A program made the position numbers and the translations under genes. Below the pieces are notes generated by a model. It saw only the letters and a program-made list of their open reading frames with translations. It had not been told where the DNA came from and searched no databases. From NCBI GenBank assembly GCA_001939145.1, contig LSRX01000134.1:181081-245080 (forward strand): a DNA stretch of 64,000 nucleotides. Reading direction: 5' to 3'. Shown one piece after another: positions 45,827-56,887 of the stretch (position 1 is its first letter; the number at the start of each line of letters is the position of its first letter). The stretch comes from Symbiodinium microadriaticum. Lineage: Eukaryota > Sar > Dinophyceae > Suessiales > Symbiodiniaceae.

Positions 45827-46116
45827 GACTGTGCGATCGGAAACTTACCGATCGGGTGACAGAAGCCGCCTGGCGAAACATGAGGCTATGTGTGCAGGGT
45901 AGCCCCTGACAAGAATCACAACAAATCCTGATGCCCCATACCCGAAACCCAAAAAACCCTAAAACCCCAAACCCTTAAACCCCAAACTTTGAAACCCCAA
46001 AACCCCTAAACTCCTAAACCCCTAAACCCTTAATCCCCAAACCCCTAAATCCCTTAAGGCCCTTAAGGGCCTTAAGGCCCCCAAAAAGGCCCGCGGCGAT
46101 AGGTCCGAAGGCAAAC

Positions 46117-46144
46117 CCACTCCGCCCGTCGCATCCCAAAACCG
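46117..46144 (-). CDS. Myosin microexon after switch I
   Basis: 28 nt reading RFWDATGGV plus one G. With the previous exon it gives GKWLLRFWDATGGV, aligning with the usual GKFIEIHFDxTG. Donor is GT (|GTTTGCC). Acceptor CAG|C is less typical here. CCCTAAA lies to its left and TTTAGGG to its right. Confidence 0.75.
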
Positions 46145-46154
46145 CTGAATTGAG

Positions 46155-46625
46155 GTGTAGGGTTTAGGTATCAGGGTTTTAGGCTTTAGGGTTTAGGGTT
46201 TAGAGTTCAGGGTTTCAGGGTTTAGGGTGTAAGGTTCGGGCTTTAGGGTTTAGGGTTGAGGGTTTAGGGTTTAGGGTTCAGGGTTTAGGGTTCGGGGATT
46301 TAGGGTTTAGGGGTTGGGGTTAGGGTAATATGCCTTACTTACATTACATTGAGGACCCCATTTATTCCAGGAATACAGCATTCCTGAATTATATACGGGG
46401 CCGATAAGCCCACTAGCACCATCGTACGGTAAAGCCCGATAGGCGCTCACTAAACAAAACGCCCTACAAGTTCCTGATTCCAATTCACGGGGCCATACAG
46501 GTTTAGGGGTTTAGGGTTCAGGGTTTAGGGGTTTAGGGGTTTAGAGGTTTAGGGGTTTCAGGGTTTAGGGGTTTAGGGGTTTAGAGGTTTAGGGGTTTAG
46601 AGGTTTAGGGGTTCAGGGGTTTACA
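46155..46625 (+). repeat. TTTAGGG blocks
   Basis: TTTAGGG with TTCAGGG variants at 46155-46330 and 46500-46625, to the right of exon 46117-46144. The matching CCCTAAA block is at 45945-46075 on its left. Confidence 0.8.
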
Positions 46626-48001
46626 AAAATTACCTGATCGAAACGTATGAATCCAACACCCTATCTGCCGCATCTATTCCTTAGTCAAGCGGTGTTGACG
46701 TCCCTGAGCAGCTCGGTACCAAACAGTGCAGCTCTCGACGGAGAGGGAAGGAGAGACTGTCATCTGCAGCCTCGTGCAGATGGGGTTGACGGGCCTCAAA
46801 ATGTTCAATGAAGGGGTTCTTACAGGGTTCCTTAAACGGTTGCAATGAATTAGAATACAATCCTGCAGTCCTGCCAAGGTATGAAGGTTTGAGGGTTCAG
46901 GCTTGTAGGTATCGGGTGTTCTGATTCTGATGCCGTTGAGAATCCGTGCTCGAAGCTGCCGGTATCATTTCCTACAGCAAAAAACCGAGTATGGCAAGAG
47001 TTGCAACAACCAACATGTCTCGGAGACTTATGCGAGTTCTCTTGGTATCCTGATAGTCGTACTCAAGACCCCTGTCCTCAGAGCAGCCTGTAGGGGGGGT
47101 CTAGGCTGGGTGTAAGTTTTTTTGTTGCGTGAGTGCTTAGCTGTCTGGGTTGCTTCGGATTTTAAGGTGGTGGTGAGCAACACGCACAAGTAAACCCTAA
47201 GCCCTATGTGTTGACGCTTCTAGGACCCAAGAGCTGCACTTCCCAAAGCCCAAAGCCCCCCAAACCGTAAGTGCCGAAATGCAGGGGCTTTGGTAACTAT
47301 AATAAGGTTGTGGGGTATATTATACTATTAAATTTTTAAGGAACACCCAAAACAATAGAGGTAATTATTAAGGCCCCTCCCCCATATTAGGCAGTATAAT
47401 TGAGTGCTGCTATCACTCCACCACTGCGTCAAGGAGATCCATCATGACTCCTGTGTGAACCCGTCGAGGTCAAACCCAATCGCCTCAACCCAAACGCTTC
47501 CTAGATGCAATACACTGCAGGGTGCTTTGCTAGGCCTCAAAAGTAGTTCGCTACTCTTCGCTATTCCTTCTAGGGAGGAGGTTAGAAGAATGGAGATTCA
47601 ACTATGAAGCTGTTCGATTCGATCGTGTAGCGAGCGATGTACTGCTAAGTCGAGAAGACCTAGCTGCATCTTGAAAACGTCAGTGCTACGACATCGAGTT
47701 CTGCATTGTCGTGACGACTATACTCTGTGCACTACTGAGTTTCGGTGGCTTGAGTGTTGCTGGTGGGAACGAAGCAGCATGTTGCGATGACAAATTCCGT
47801 TTTTGTTGTTTGATCCTTTTTGTCGTATTCTTTATACTGCTTTCACAACAACAAACCTGGAACTCCGAGCCCGAGAGACCCGTAACCTGAAACTGTCCTA
47901 AACACCTCCTAAACCCTAAACCCTATACTATCCTAAACTGTCCTAAACTATCCTACAGGAATCTCCTATTCTCCGCAACCCCAAATTCCACGTGTCTGAG
48001 C

Positions 48002-48043
48002 AAGCAGCCATTTCCCAAACCGCGAGGAGTTGTTGTTTCTCAC
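48002..48043 (-). CDS. Myosin exon: switch I
   Basis: Encodes VRNNNSSRFGKWLL, the switch I nucleotide-sensing loop (NxNSSRFGK). Acceptor CAG|G, donor |GCTCAG, phase 0 on both sides, 42 nt. Confidence 0.93.
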
Positions 48044-48435
48044 CTGCGGCTTCTAACTTTTAGGGTTTAGGTTTAGGATTTAGGATTTAGGATAATTAAG
48101 AAAAAGTAATGTACAGGCAGGTTGGTTGTCTGTGGAAGTGGCATGAGAGTTTTCACAACAGACTGACCTTGGTGAGCCCTTTTCAACTGCTTGTGGGTTT
48201 AAGGTTTAGGTTTCTTTCGTCATCACGATCCTCTTAGGCCTTACCGCAGTAGGACCACTGAGGAAATTTAGAAAATGTCCCACAGGAAAGATTGGAGACG
48301 AAAACACTTTCAGATATGCCGAGTTATGCTCTGCACCTTACTTGGAGGTTCATAAGACTTGAAAGTACAGTTATACCTACCTGAGCTTACATTGCGGTTC
48401 TAACTAATTATAAGTACGGGGACTTATGTATCACC

Positions 48436-48520
48436 TCACCCTAACCCCCCAGGTACCTACTATATAGGGTACTGGAGCCCCTAGGGCCCTATATAGTAGG
48501 TACCTGGGGGGTTAGGGTCA
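48436..48520. mobile_element. Perfect 32-bp-arm palindrome
   Basis: Arms 48438-48469 and 48487-48518 are exact reverse complements (containing AGGTACCTACTATATAGGG) around a 17-base spacer. Very young, or maintained. Confidence 0.7.
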
Positions 48521-49388
48521 GTTACCAATTCCGGCGAAGCTCCAAGTAACCCCAAGGCATGGGGTTGAAGGGTCTAAGGGGATCCTGCCTCGCCCCCCCA
48601 TGCGATTTCGGGTTTAACACCGGCGCTTTCAAATTTTACGCTAGGGTTTAGGGTTCTAGGGTTTAGGGTTTAGGGTTTTGGGGTTTAGGGTTTACCCTAA
48701 GGCTCTTATTGCTGCTTTGTGCTTTCTCGGGGAAGCTTTGGGCTTTGCGGGGGATAAGGTTTGGGCTTTCACTATGGGGGGTCCATGAGCCTTGGGGTAG
48801 GGTTTAGGAACTAGCTCCCTGTGTAGAGTCGAGGGTTTACCCTGAACCTCAAACCGTGTATAGGGGACCTCAGGGTTTTCAGCTTGCTTAGGGCTCAACA
48901 GTTGGTCGCGCAAGCAACGCACTCGCACCCCGAGGCAAAGGAATTAGGGTTCGGAGTTTAGGGTTCAGATATTTTTTGCTGAGGGTTGAGGGATCCAAAA
49001 GTAAGTGACAGAAATTCAGAACAGGGTGTTGGGGTATATAGTGCTTGTAATTTTCCGTGTCAAGGAACCGAGTGGTTCATCAGCTGGGCGGGAACATGTT
49101 GTTTCCGACATAAGCTCAGGGGAGCTGTGTACACACAGTCTCCCATATGACACTATGAGATGCTCAACAAGCCCTTTACGAAATGTGTACCCTAACAACC
49201 GACACCTGTTAACCGCCAACAACTCCAGTACAACCGAAAACCCGGAACCCTTCAAGAACACAGCTTGACACCTCAAACTAGGGGGGGAGGACTGGGGTTT
49301 TGGGCTACACTATAGTAGACTCGTGATAAGAAGCCCTGGTGCCTAGGACCTTTAGGAACAGTATCGGCAGTTCTTTCGGCCTCTACAT

Positions 49389-49484
49389 TTTAGATGGATC
49401 TCTAGATTAGGGTCCCCTTTTAGATCCCCCCAAATGGTACGGCACCCTTGTAAAAAGGTCCCTAACTCAGAGAACTGCCCCATG
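49389..49484. mobile_element. MITE-like family M6
   Basis: GATCTCTAGATTAGGGTCCC and TCCCTAACTCAGAGAACTGC are inverted ends; GGTACGGCACCCTTGTAAAA is shared. It lies just inside the intron after the exon 49507-49560. Confidence 0.65.
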
Positions 49485-49506
49485 ATCCAAACCCAGCCCG
49501 GGTTGC

Positions 49507-49560
49507 CGTCATGGCATTGCCGAAGGACTCCAGCACAGGGTTGGTCTGCATGATCTTGTC
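49507..49560 (-). CDS. Myosin exon: NPVLESFGNAMT
   Basis: Encodes DKIMQTNPVLESFGNAMT, matching the conserved myosin segment NPxLEAFGNAKT just before switch I. Acceptor CAG|G, donor |GCAACC, phase 0 on both sides. A family M6 inverted-repeat element begins about 22 bases into the following intron. Confidence 0.92.
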
Positions 49561-50778
49561 CTGTCACATCGCTGAGTTACAAAGCTTGTAGCGAGTCTCT
49601 GTAATTCATACCTAGGGTGTAATGGCTGTAGTGGTTTGGGTTTAGGGTTAGTTGCAGTACGGCCTTGTCATTCGAAGCGGTTCAGATCCACATCACGAAT
49701 CCCAGCTACATTGCAGAAAACACCGCAACGACATGGGCTATGTGGGAAACAAAGGATCTAGCGGGCTCCAAGCACTGCAATTCCTACCTGTTTGCGCCTC
49801 CAAGGCGTCGCCTTTAGAACCCTGAAGAATTCCAAACCCCGAAACCCCCGTTCTAAACCCCGAAGCCCTAAAGATCTCAGGCCACCTCGGAGATCTCTTA
49901 GCAAGCCCTTATTGAAGATCTCTACAGAGGCCTGTAGAGTCCCTTAAAAAAAACCCTCAGACGTCTCGCATCCAAAAAATTTGAACCCACTTCTAGAAAC
50001 ACCTGATATTAGGGTTTAGGGTTTATAGGGCTTAGGGGTTTAGGGTTTAGGGGTTTAGGGTTTATAGGGCTTAGGGGTTTAGGGTTTAGGGGTTTAGGGT
50101 TTAGGGATGAATTCCCTCATGGGAACCCTTGCCCTAAGGGTATCCTAAGGGTCCATAGTCCCCAATACTAGACTCTGAAGGTGTTTCGGGTTCCTAAAGC
50201 CTGATTAGTTGTTGTTGCTTGTGTGCTTGCTATGAATGTTGGTTAAACACCATCCTCGTAAACACGAACACGGGCAAGGCATACATATCTGAGAAAGAGG
50301 TTTCAGCTGACAGGCTGAGCCTTTCCCTGCCCATATTCATGATTTGTCGGTCCGCCTTTCGCAACGCTTTCGCACACCAACCGCGCCGGCAAACTGTAGC
50401 AGGCGGGGCGGGGCGGGTGTTAGATGCCATTCTTATTTGGCTTCTTGGGCCTTCTGCGTTATACAGTAACAAGTCCTGTGGGAAACCTGATTATCAGAAA
50501 CCAACCCCGGCCCTAAGCCCTTCTGGAAGCCGCGTATAGAAACCCCTATTACAGGACCTCTTGCAGAACTCCTTGTAGAAGAAGCCCTTGCAGAACGTCC
50601 CAGTTGGTTTAGGAATCTAGGGTTGAAAGATCGAAGATTATAGAACCTCGTAGAAACCCTACAACCTCAAAACCAAAACTCTAAACCCTGAGCCCCCAAA
50701 CCCCAAACCCCCTCAACCCGAAAAGGTAAACCCTCAACCAGGGTTCAAGTCCCAAAACCCTCAGACATCTAACCCTAC

Positions 50779-51055
50779 GGGTCCATGTGCCCAAAATAGT
50801 GTATATATATATATGTGTGTGTGTATATATATATATACATACATACATACATACATACATACATGCATACATACATACATACATACATACATACATACAT
50901 ACATACATCCATACATACATCCATACATCCATCCATCCATACATACATAAATACATAAATACATACATACATACATACATACATACATACAAACATACAT
51001 ACATACATACATACATACCTACGTACATACATACATACATACATACATACATACA

Positions 51056-51113
<58 letters not shown>

Positions 51114-51157
51114 TACTTCGGGGCCAAAGTATATGCTGTTTGGGTACATGGGACTCT
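50779..51157. mobile_element. MITE-like family M3 split by a microsatellite
   Basis: Left arm GGGTCCATGTGCCCAAAATA, right arm CTGTTTGGGTACATGGGACT, with the family's CTTCGGGGCCAAAGTATATG inside. About 300 bp of ATAC/ATAT microsatellite fills the centre. Confidence 0.7.
50800..51112 (+). repeat. ATAC microsatellite inside an M3 element
   Basis: ACATAC units with CCAT and AAAT interruptions, bounded by AT dinucleotides. Confidence 0.95.
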
Positions 51158-51530
51158 TAAACCCTAAACCCCTAAACCCCTAAAGCCCTAAACCCCTAAA
51201 CCCTAAACCCCTAAACCCCTAAACCCCTAAACCCCTAAAACTCTAAACCCCTAAACCCCGAAACCCCTAAACCTTAAACCCTAAACCCTACACCCCTAAA
51301 CCCCTAAACCCTAAACTGTCCTGGATCCCAGCTCCCGAGCTGCCTCCGCTGAAGGCCTTCCAAGGGATGAAGGTTCAGGGGTTGAGGGGTTGGGGGGGTT
51401 TAGGGGTTTGGGGTAAGGGTTTAGGGGTTGAGGAGTAGGGGTTTAGGGGATTAGGGGTAGGGGTTTAGGGGTGTAGGGTTTAGGGGTGTAGGGGTTTAGG
51501 GTTTAGGGGTAGGGTTTAGGGTTTAGAGAC
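51155..51530. repeat. CCCTAAA block, exon, then GGGGTTTAG block
   Basis: CCCCTAAA units at 51158-51315 and GGGTTTAGGGG units at 51370-51530 flank the microexon 51333-51356. Confidence 0.8.
51333..51356 (-). CDS. Myosin exon: loop 1 (microexon)
   Basis: Eight codons, AFSGGSSG, after AAG|G and before a |GCTGGGATCC donor, phase 0 on both sides. A Gly/Ser-rich piece fits surface loop 1 between the P-loop helix and the FGNA motif. Very short, so support comes from position, phase and splice pattern. Confidence 0.6.
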
Positions 51531-51744
51531 TACCTGGAGATCCCCTAACCTGCGTGTTTAAGAGGTTTATATACCTAGACCCTACAATTACGGCGGCTGA
51601 ACCTACTAAACACCTACTATGTTTTGGAAGGCTTTGGGGAAAACTTGCAGGGCTTGGGCTTCACGATTGAGGTTAGCGATGTTTAGGGGTTACGGTTTAG
51701 ATGAGGGTGCTGCCGGGCTTGTGAAGCTTCTGAGGCGGTAAATT

Positions 51745-51847
51745 TGGGAGTTTCCGAAAATAAGGGGTACCCATTTTGGGGTCCTTATAATCAGGATTCT
51801 ACTATTTAAGGTACTAAGTAGGGTCCCCTATTTTGGGAAGCCCCCAT
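51745..51847. mobile_element. MITE-like family M2
   Basis: TGGGAGTTTCCGAAAATAAG at the left and TATTTTGGGAAGCCCCCA at the right, with the same inner blocks as the copy at 36024. Confidence 0.7.
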
Positions 51848-51997
51848 TTGGTTTTGTAAAGGCCCTTGTAACAGTTCACGATTTCAGGCTTCAGGGGCAC
51901 GGTATAGCGCCGATGCTGAAGGCACAGCAGCGTGAGGCTGAAAGATGTGCAGTAGGTTTGCATGATGCGGTGGGTTTAAGGTTTATGTTCATGTGGG

Positions 51998-52075
51998 TCG
52001 TTCTCTAAATTAGGGTCCCCTTTTATGTCCCCAACATAGTACGGCACCCATATAAAAAGGACCATAAAAGGGATC
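51998..52075. mobile_element. MITE-like family M6
   Basis: GTTCTCTAAATTAGGGTCCC and AGTACGGCACCCATATAAAA, the same blocks as the other M6 copies; the right end is shortened. Confidence 0.55.
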
Positions 52076-52402
52076 CTACCCATATAGGTAATACAGGGTA
52101 CCTGACGGCATATTCGGAAAGCCGAGCTCTTTCGGCTTAGTTAAGCTTCGGGGGTGATTAGGAAGCTTAAAGAGTACTCCCTCAAGTACCGGGAGTGCAC
52201 GTCGAGAGGTTGAAGGGTCTAGGGCTGAACTTTCAGGTTCAGTTGAAGTTTGCAGAGCGCTCATTGCAACATGAATAAGCAAAGGGTTTGGGGGGGGGTA
52301 TGTTATAGTAAGGAACCCGAATGAATAGTCTTGGTAGTTCTGCCGGCACCTATACTACCAGAAACCCTACACCCAAAACCTTATAAACCTTGAACTCTAA
52401 AC

Positions 52403-52458
52403 CAATGATAGCATACGCTGGGTTTAAGGTTATCTTGAGCCCAGTGTATGTTATCATT
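52403..52458. repeat. Short inverted repeat
   Basis: AATGATAGCATACGCTGGG against CCCAGTGTATGTTATCATT around a 17-base centre. Confidence 0.5.
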
Positions 52459-52777
52459 ATCCCCTAAACCCTAAATCTAAACCCTAAACCCTTATCCCCT
52501 AAACCCTAAATCTAAACCCTAAACCCTTACCCCCTAAACCCTAAACCCTAAATCTAAACCCTAAACCCTAAACCCTTATCCCCTAAACCCTAAACCTTAA
52601 ACCGAGAACTCAAGACCCCAGGATCCTGCATGCCAGCCCGACATGGAGGTTCATGGGACCTAGTAAGTACAGCAGTCTCCATTGTAGTCCCATAAACAAT
52701 GGTTAAACCAACGTAAAAAGGAACTAGAACCTATAGGTAGAGTTATAATTACAATGTTAAATATAAGTGTGGCTACT

Positions 52778-53011
52778 CTATATATAATCCTGAGTTAAGC
52801 AGACCATCAAGAGAGCGACGAGGAACGTGGAGCCGCAGAGCGATGCGCCCGTTTCATTCACGAGATCAAGATGTCTTGACCCCCCCCGGCTCAGCATTTG
52901 CAGGACTCTGTCAAACATCCGCGTCACTACGCCTTTGTCAATGTCCTTTGGTTGTGCGACTCCTGTCCCGTCAAGATTGCCCATAAACTCCAATACGCGA
53001 GTGCCTGATGA
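52778..53011 (-). CDS. Unassigned coding fragment in a myosin intron
   Basis: Open frame of 77 codons after a good CAG acceptor, reading RVLEFMGNLDGTG then DIDKGVVTRMFDRVLQMLSR and ending at TAG. It has protein-like composition and no low complexity. NLDGTG is weakly like an EF-hand loop but lacks the usual ligands. It does not fit the myosin motor. It starts 28 bases from an inverted-repeat element (53040-53149). It may be a terminal exon or fragment of another gene. Confidence 0.4.
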   Translation of the reverse strand, partial: SSGTRVLEFMGNLDGTGVAQPKDIDKGVVTRMFDRVLQMLSRGGSRHLDLVNETGASLCGSTFLVALLMVCLTQDYI

Positions 53012-53039
53012 CTGGGGAATGGCTGGCAGCCGCCAAGAT

Positions 53040-53149
53040 CCCAGAGAGACCAATACCCCTGAATTAAGGAATATACCTTAAAACATAAGATTAAGGCCCC
53101 TAGAATTTAAGGTATATTCCTCAATTAAGGGGTATTGGGCTCTCTGGGA
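53040..53149. mobile_element. MITE-like family M1, full copy
   Basis: Same inverted arms (CCCAGAGAG, then AATACCCC, then AAGGAATATACCTTAA) as the copy at 32225, about 110 bp. Its left edge lies 28 bases from the acceptor of the open frame at 52778-53011. Confidence 0.75.
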
Positions 53150-53951
53150 TAGCACCGATCCTATAGGAACTCAAGACCTCGACTTGCCCGGAAGCACCGG
53201 GGCTCCGCTGAGTTTAGGCTTTGGGGGTTTTAGGGTTTAGGGTTTGGGGTTTGGGGTTTAGGATTTGGGGTTTGGGGACTGGTAGAAGGAAATCATAATC
53301 AAAAGGTAGGTTCTTTGGGGTCCAGGTAGGGGTACCTCCAGGATAACCCTCTCTCTCCTGAGGCTGGCTTGTGAGTGGGGTTTCGAAACTTCTTGCTGGG
53401 GTTGTCTGAACCGTAACCCTGAGGCTCTAGGCTCTAAATAGCAAGGCCTCACCTAGCATTCTCTTCGGGGCCCCCAAAACCCTTAGTGTACCCTTAAGGG
53501 AACCCTTATAAAACCAGCCAGCCCTGAACCCCAAACCGTCCTTAGAGGTTTAGCGCACTTAAAACCGTAACGAAGATCTGAATCGACGGCACCCAATTAA
53601 ACCTCCCAAAACCGTAGCAAAAGGAACAACCGGGCACCGACAACTCCAAACCCCGGAATTCCTAAAACCCTGAACCCCTAAACCCTAAACCACATTTTCG
53701 GGACTTTGACGCTCTCGCTTGCCCCCACAACGGTAGATCCGTGCTTAACGAACCCCTTCTTATCAAGACCACCTATAGTCTCCATTATAGTTTGAGGGTT
53801 TACGGTTTAGGGTTTAGGGTTCCTTTTTGGGGATAAGCCTTTACGGTGACCCATAGGAGGAACTGCAACCCCAATTTCGGGGAAAGGGTGCTTCTTGGTC
53901 AGGGGTCCAAGTTCTTCCTGAAGGACCCTAAACCCCTAAGCTGGATCCAGC

Positions 53952-53995
53952 CTCTGAGATGAACGACAGGACCAACTTCGTGGACTCAGTTTTGC
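53952..53995 (-). CDS. Myosin exon: P-loop, second part
   Basis: Starts with GC, completing Gly, then KTESTKLVLSFISE, the classic sequence that follows the myosin P-loop. Acceptor CAGAG|G, donor |GCTGGATCC, nearly identical to the previous donor. Ends in phase 0. An alternative GC donor at 53941 would add three residues. Confidence 0.88.
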
Positions 53996-54469
53996 CTCTG
54001 AGCTGCCCAAGGTGGAGGTGGATGAGCTCGCAAAGAACAACGTCGCACACAATATGGAAATTCTAAGTTCACTTCTAACCCTGGGCTGAGCCTTAACCTA
54101 AACCTCTGAACCTCTTGCCCCAAGCCCTGAACTCCCCAAAAATCTCACTAGCAAGGGCCGAGAGTCGAATCTAAGCCTGCATGCATCATGATCAACGTCA
54201 CCATCTTGTCATCATCATCAACATCGACAGCATCAGCATGATTGTAGCCATCGTGAGTATACGTGCATGAGATAGTGTCACAAGGAATTAAGACGATGAA
54301 CACCAAAGAACAGGGCTTAAGGCTTCAAGAGTGCTTGCAAGTTCAGCTACGACTAATTTACACTTTTGTATGGAGGTCTGTAGCCGCAATTACCTGCACC
54401 TACCTTACTCATATCCTGATATTGAAACCCTACGACACTTCAAGCAAGGGAAGCAGGTCGAAATCCAGC

Positions 54470-54500
54470 CTGCGCCAGACTCGCCACTGATAAGCACAGC
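54470..54500 (-). CDS. Myosin exon: P-loop, first part
   Basis: Encodes AVLISGESGA plus the first base of the next Gly. This is the myosin Walker A (P-loop) that binds ATP phosphates. Acceptor GAG|G, donor |GCTGGATT. The leftover G joins GC of the next exon to complete GESGAGKTE. Confidence 0.9.
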
Positions 54501-55978
54501 CTCGCGGCAGCGGGCATGTGGAAACCCCTAAACCGAAACCCCGCCGCAACTTTGAACCCGATGTCCTAATCACGAACCCCCTCCCCCCCAAGAAAAAAAA
54601 GTCGGTATGAGAAGCGTGATTCTAAAGAAAAATCTCTGCTCTCAACCCTCGTTTTGGGTCAAAACGAATCCTAAACCCTTCTCGCTACCCCTTCAATCAG
54701 TCCGAAGACTTTGGACCACCAAGAAGACTTTAGTTGTAGACTTGCGATCCTCAGAGTAAGTATTTAGGGTTTAGGGTTTACGGGTTTAGGGTTTCGGGGT
54801 TTAGGGTGGAGGTTTAGGGTGATTTGGTTCAAAAGCCCTTGGAAACCACCGTGGACCCTCTACTCTACACCCCTATCAAACTGCTGAAGCCCTCAGAAAG
54901 ATTTCCAAAAAATCGGGCTATTAAACTGCTGAACCCTCTTGGTTTGGATCTGGCCCCCTTAGGTTTCGATATGACCCCCTTGGAGATCACAAGTTGCCCT
55001 TGCATTAAAGACTATTCTGTTGATACAGCCAAGCTGCATCCCCCAAAATCGCCTGACATTGTTGAGATTAGCGCAGCGACCTATCGAGTACCTGTTGACA
55101 AATGTTCTCCAGCCGCCCGGCTCGTTTTTGCCGTGTTCCATGAACTCCTTCCTCCTACCGTTTATCTGCCAAGGTTTCAATTGTAGCTCTGCAGTGGTCA
55201 CCATCATGCAACTTTTTGCATCGGCCAGGAGTGACCTCAAGTGAGACACAAAGATGAGACCAAAGATCGGAAGGTTGTCGGCCATCTTGCTTGTTTCTGA
55301 GGGGGCTAGGGTTTCGGAATCTGCAATCTTATGGAGTTAACTATAGGCTTCAAGGTGCAGGGTCTATGGTCTATAGCTTACAAGACTTCAAATGCCATGT
55401 ACTGATTTCGGGTTTTGAAGTCTAGGGCTTAGGGGTCTTCTTCTTTGGGCTTAGGGGTCTTCTTCTTTATTTCAGCAAGGGCTTAGGGATATCGATTTCA
55501 GGAGTAGGGCTTACAGCTGGTTCTTCGAGCAAAAATTAAAAACGTCGAGTCAAGCCCTAAACCCTGAACCCTAAACCCCGAAGCCCTAAAACCCTAAGCC
55601 CCAAATTGCAAAGATCCAGCCTGATTCTTGCCATCGCCACCTTATGTCGGCAGTCTTGTGGGCGTTTCCGGAGTTCGACGGTGATTCGGTTGGGGCGGAC
55701 CAAATGTATGGGGACCAAATAATTACCAGTACCATTTTGGTGGAATTCGTTATTCTAATCATACGGTAAAGGAAGCCAAACCCCATGCTAATAGTTATAT
55801 GGCTCCAAAATTATACGGTTTACCTAGACCCCAAAGCACCTACCATTTTACGGACTTATATAAGGAAACCATAATAAGGAACCCTAAATAAGGGAGGTTC
55901 TCAAGGGTCCAGGTAGGGCTTAGGGTTTGGATGCGTGCAGGAGCAGAAAGCCATAAGGCTCTCTGATACCCTAAAAGT

Positions 55979-56098
55979 TAAGGAAACTGCAGGTGGGGAG
56001 TTTAGGGCATGTAGGGCTTCTATAAGGCTTCTATAAGGTACATCCACCTTCTATAAGGCTCCTATAACGGTAACTACCCACCCGAAAATGTCATAGAC
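55979..56098. mobile_element. MITE-like family M5
   Basis: AGGAAACTGCAGGTGGGGAG, then GGCTTCTATAAGGC units, ending TAACGGTAACTACCCACC. Confidence 0.6.
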
Positions 56099-56887
56099 TA
56101 AAAGCCTTAAGCGGTAAACTCACAGGAAACCCTCAACCCCCAGCCCTGAACCCTCAGTTCTACCCAGATTTGAAGGGTTTTTGCGTTCTCAGAGAATCCA
56201 ACACCCTTTATTTCACTTTATATCCGGAGGTTTCCTTGAAGTGTCGTGGAGATGCCTCATCAACTGAACCTTGAAGCCCTAAACCTACACCCTAAAACCT
56301 GAAAACTAAGTTACAATCGGGGCACTCCATTTCTTAATCTCCGGGATCCCGAAATGGCACTAATGAGTCCCTCAGACCCCATGGTGAAAAACACCAAGCA
56401 AGGCTCATAAGTAAACCCTCGACTTGCAAAACGAACCTTGAGTTCAGATTGGGAACATGTAATCTAAAGGCCCGTGGCGCTCTCCTGTAATCATCCAATA
56501 TACAGTAACCCTAAAACCGAAATCCCAGAAAGGACGAAACCCAAAGTAAAGGGATACTGCTTACTGCAGAGGAAGGTTGAGGAGCTTAGGCGTCCATAGG
56601 GTTTAGGGTCTGAGAGCCTGAGGGTTCTAGGGTTTAGGGTTTAGGGTTAAGGTGGTAGGTCTACAGCCTGGGTATAGGGCCTTACGGTTTCGGGGTATCG
56701 GGGCTTAGGACTGCAAGGTGTTGGGGTCAGTGGTATAGGCTTGCAGGGACTGCGGTAGAACTAGTCTTGTTTGGGTCAAGAGATTTCACGAGACCACCTG
56801 GAGAGGGCTAGGCGGGAATAATGACTGAGAAACCTGGCAGCCTTGAGTTGTTTTGAAATTCTGCTGCCATCCTTGCTTGCGGCTTGC

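Noticed and set aside
54959..55285. 108-codon minus-strand frame starting MADNLPIFG
   Set aside because: Tempting as the myosin start, but a candidate upstream motor exon (56888-56947) lies further 5', and the frame shows no myosin N-terminal motif.
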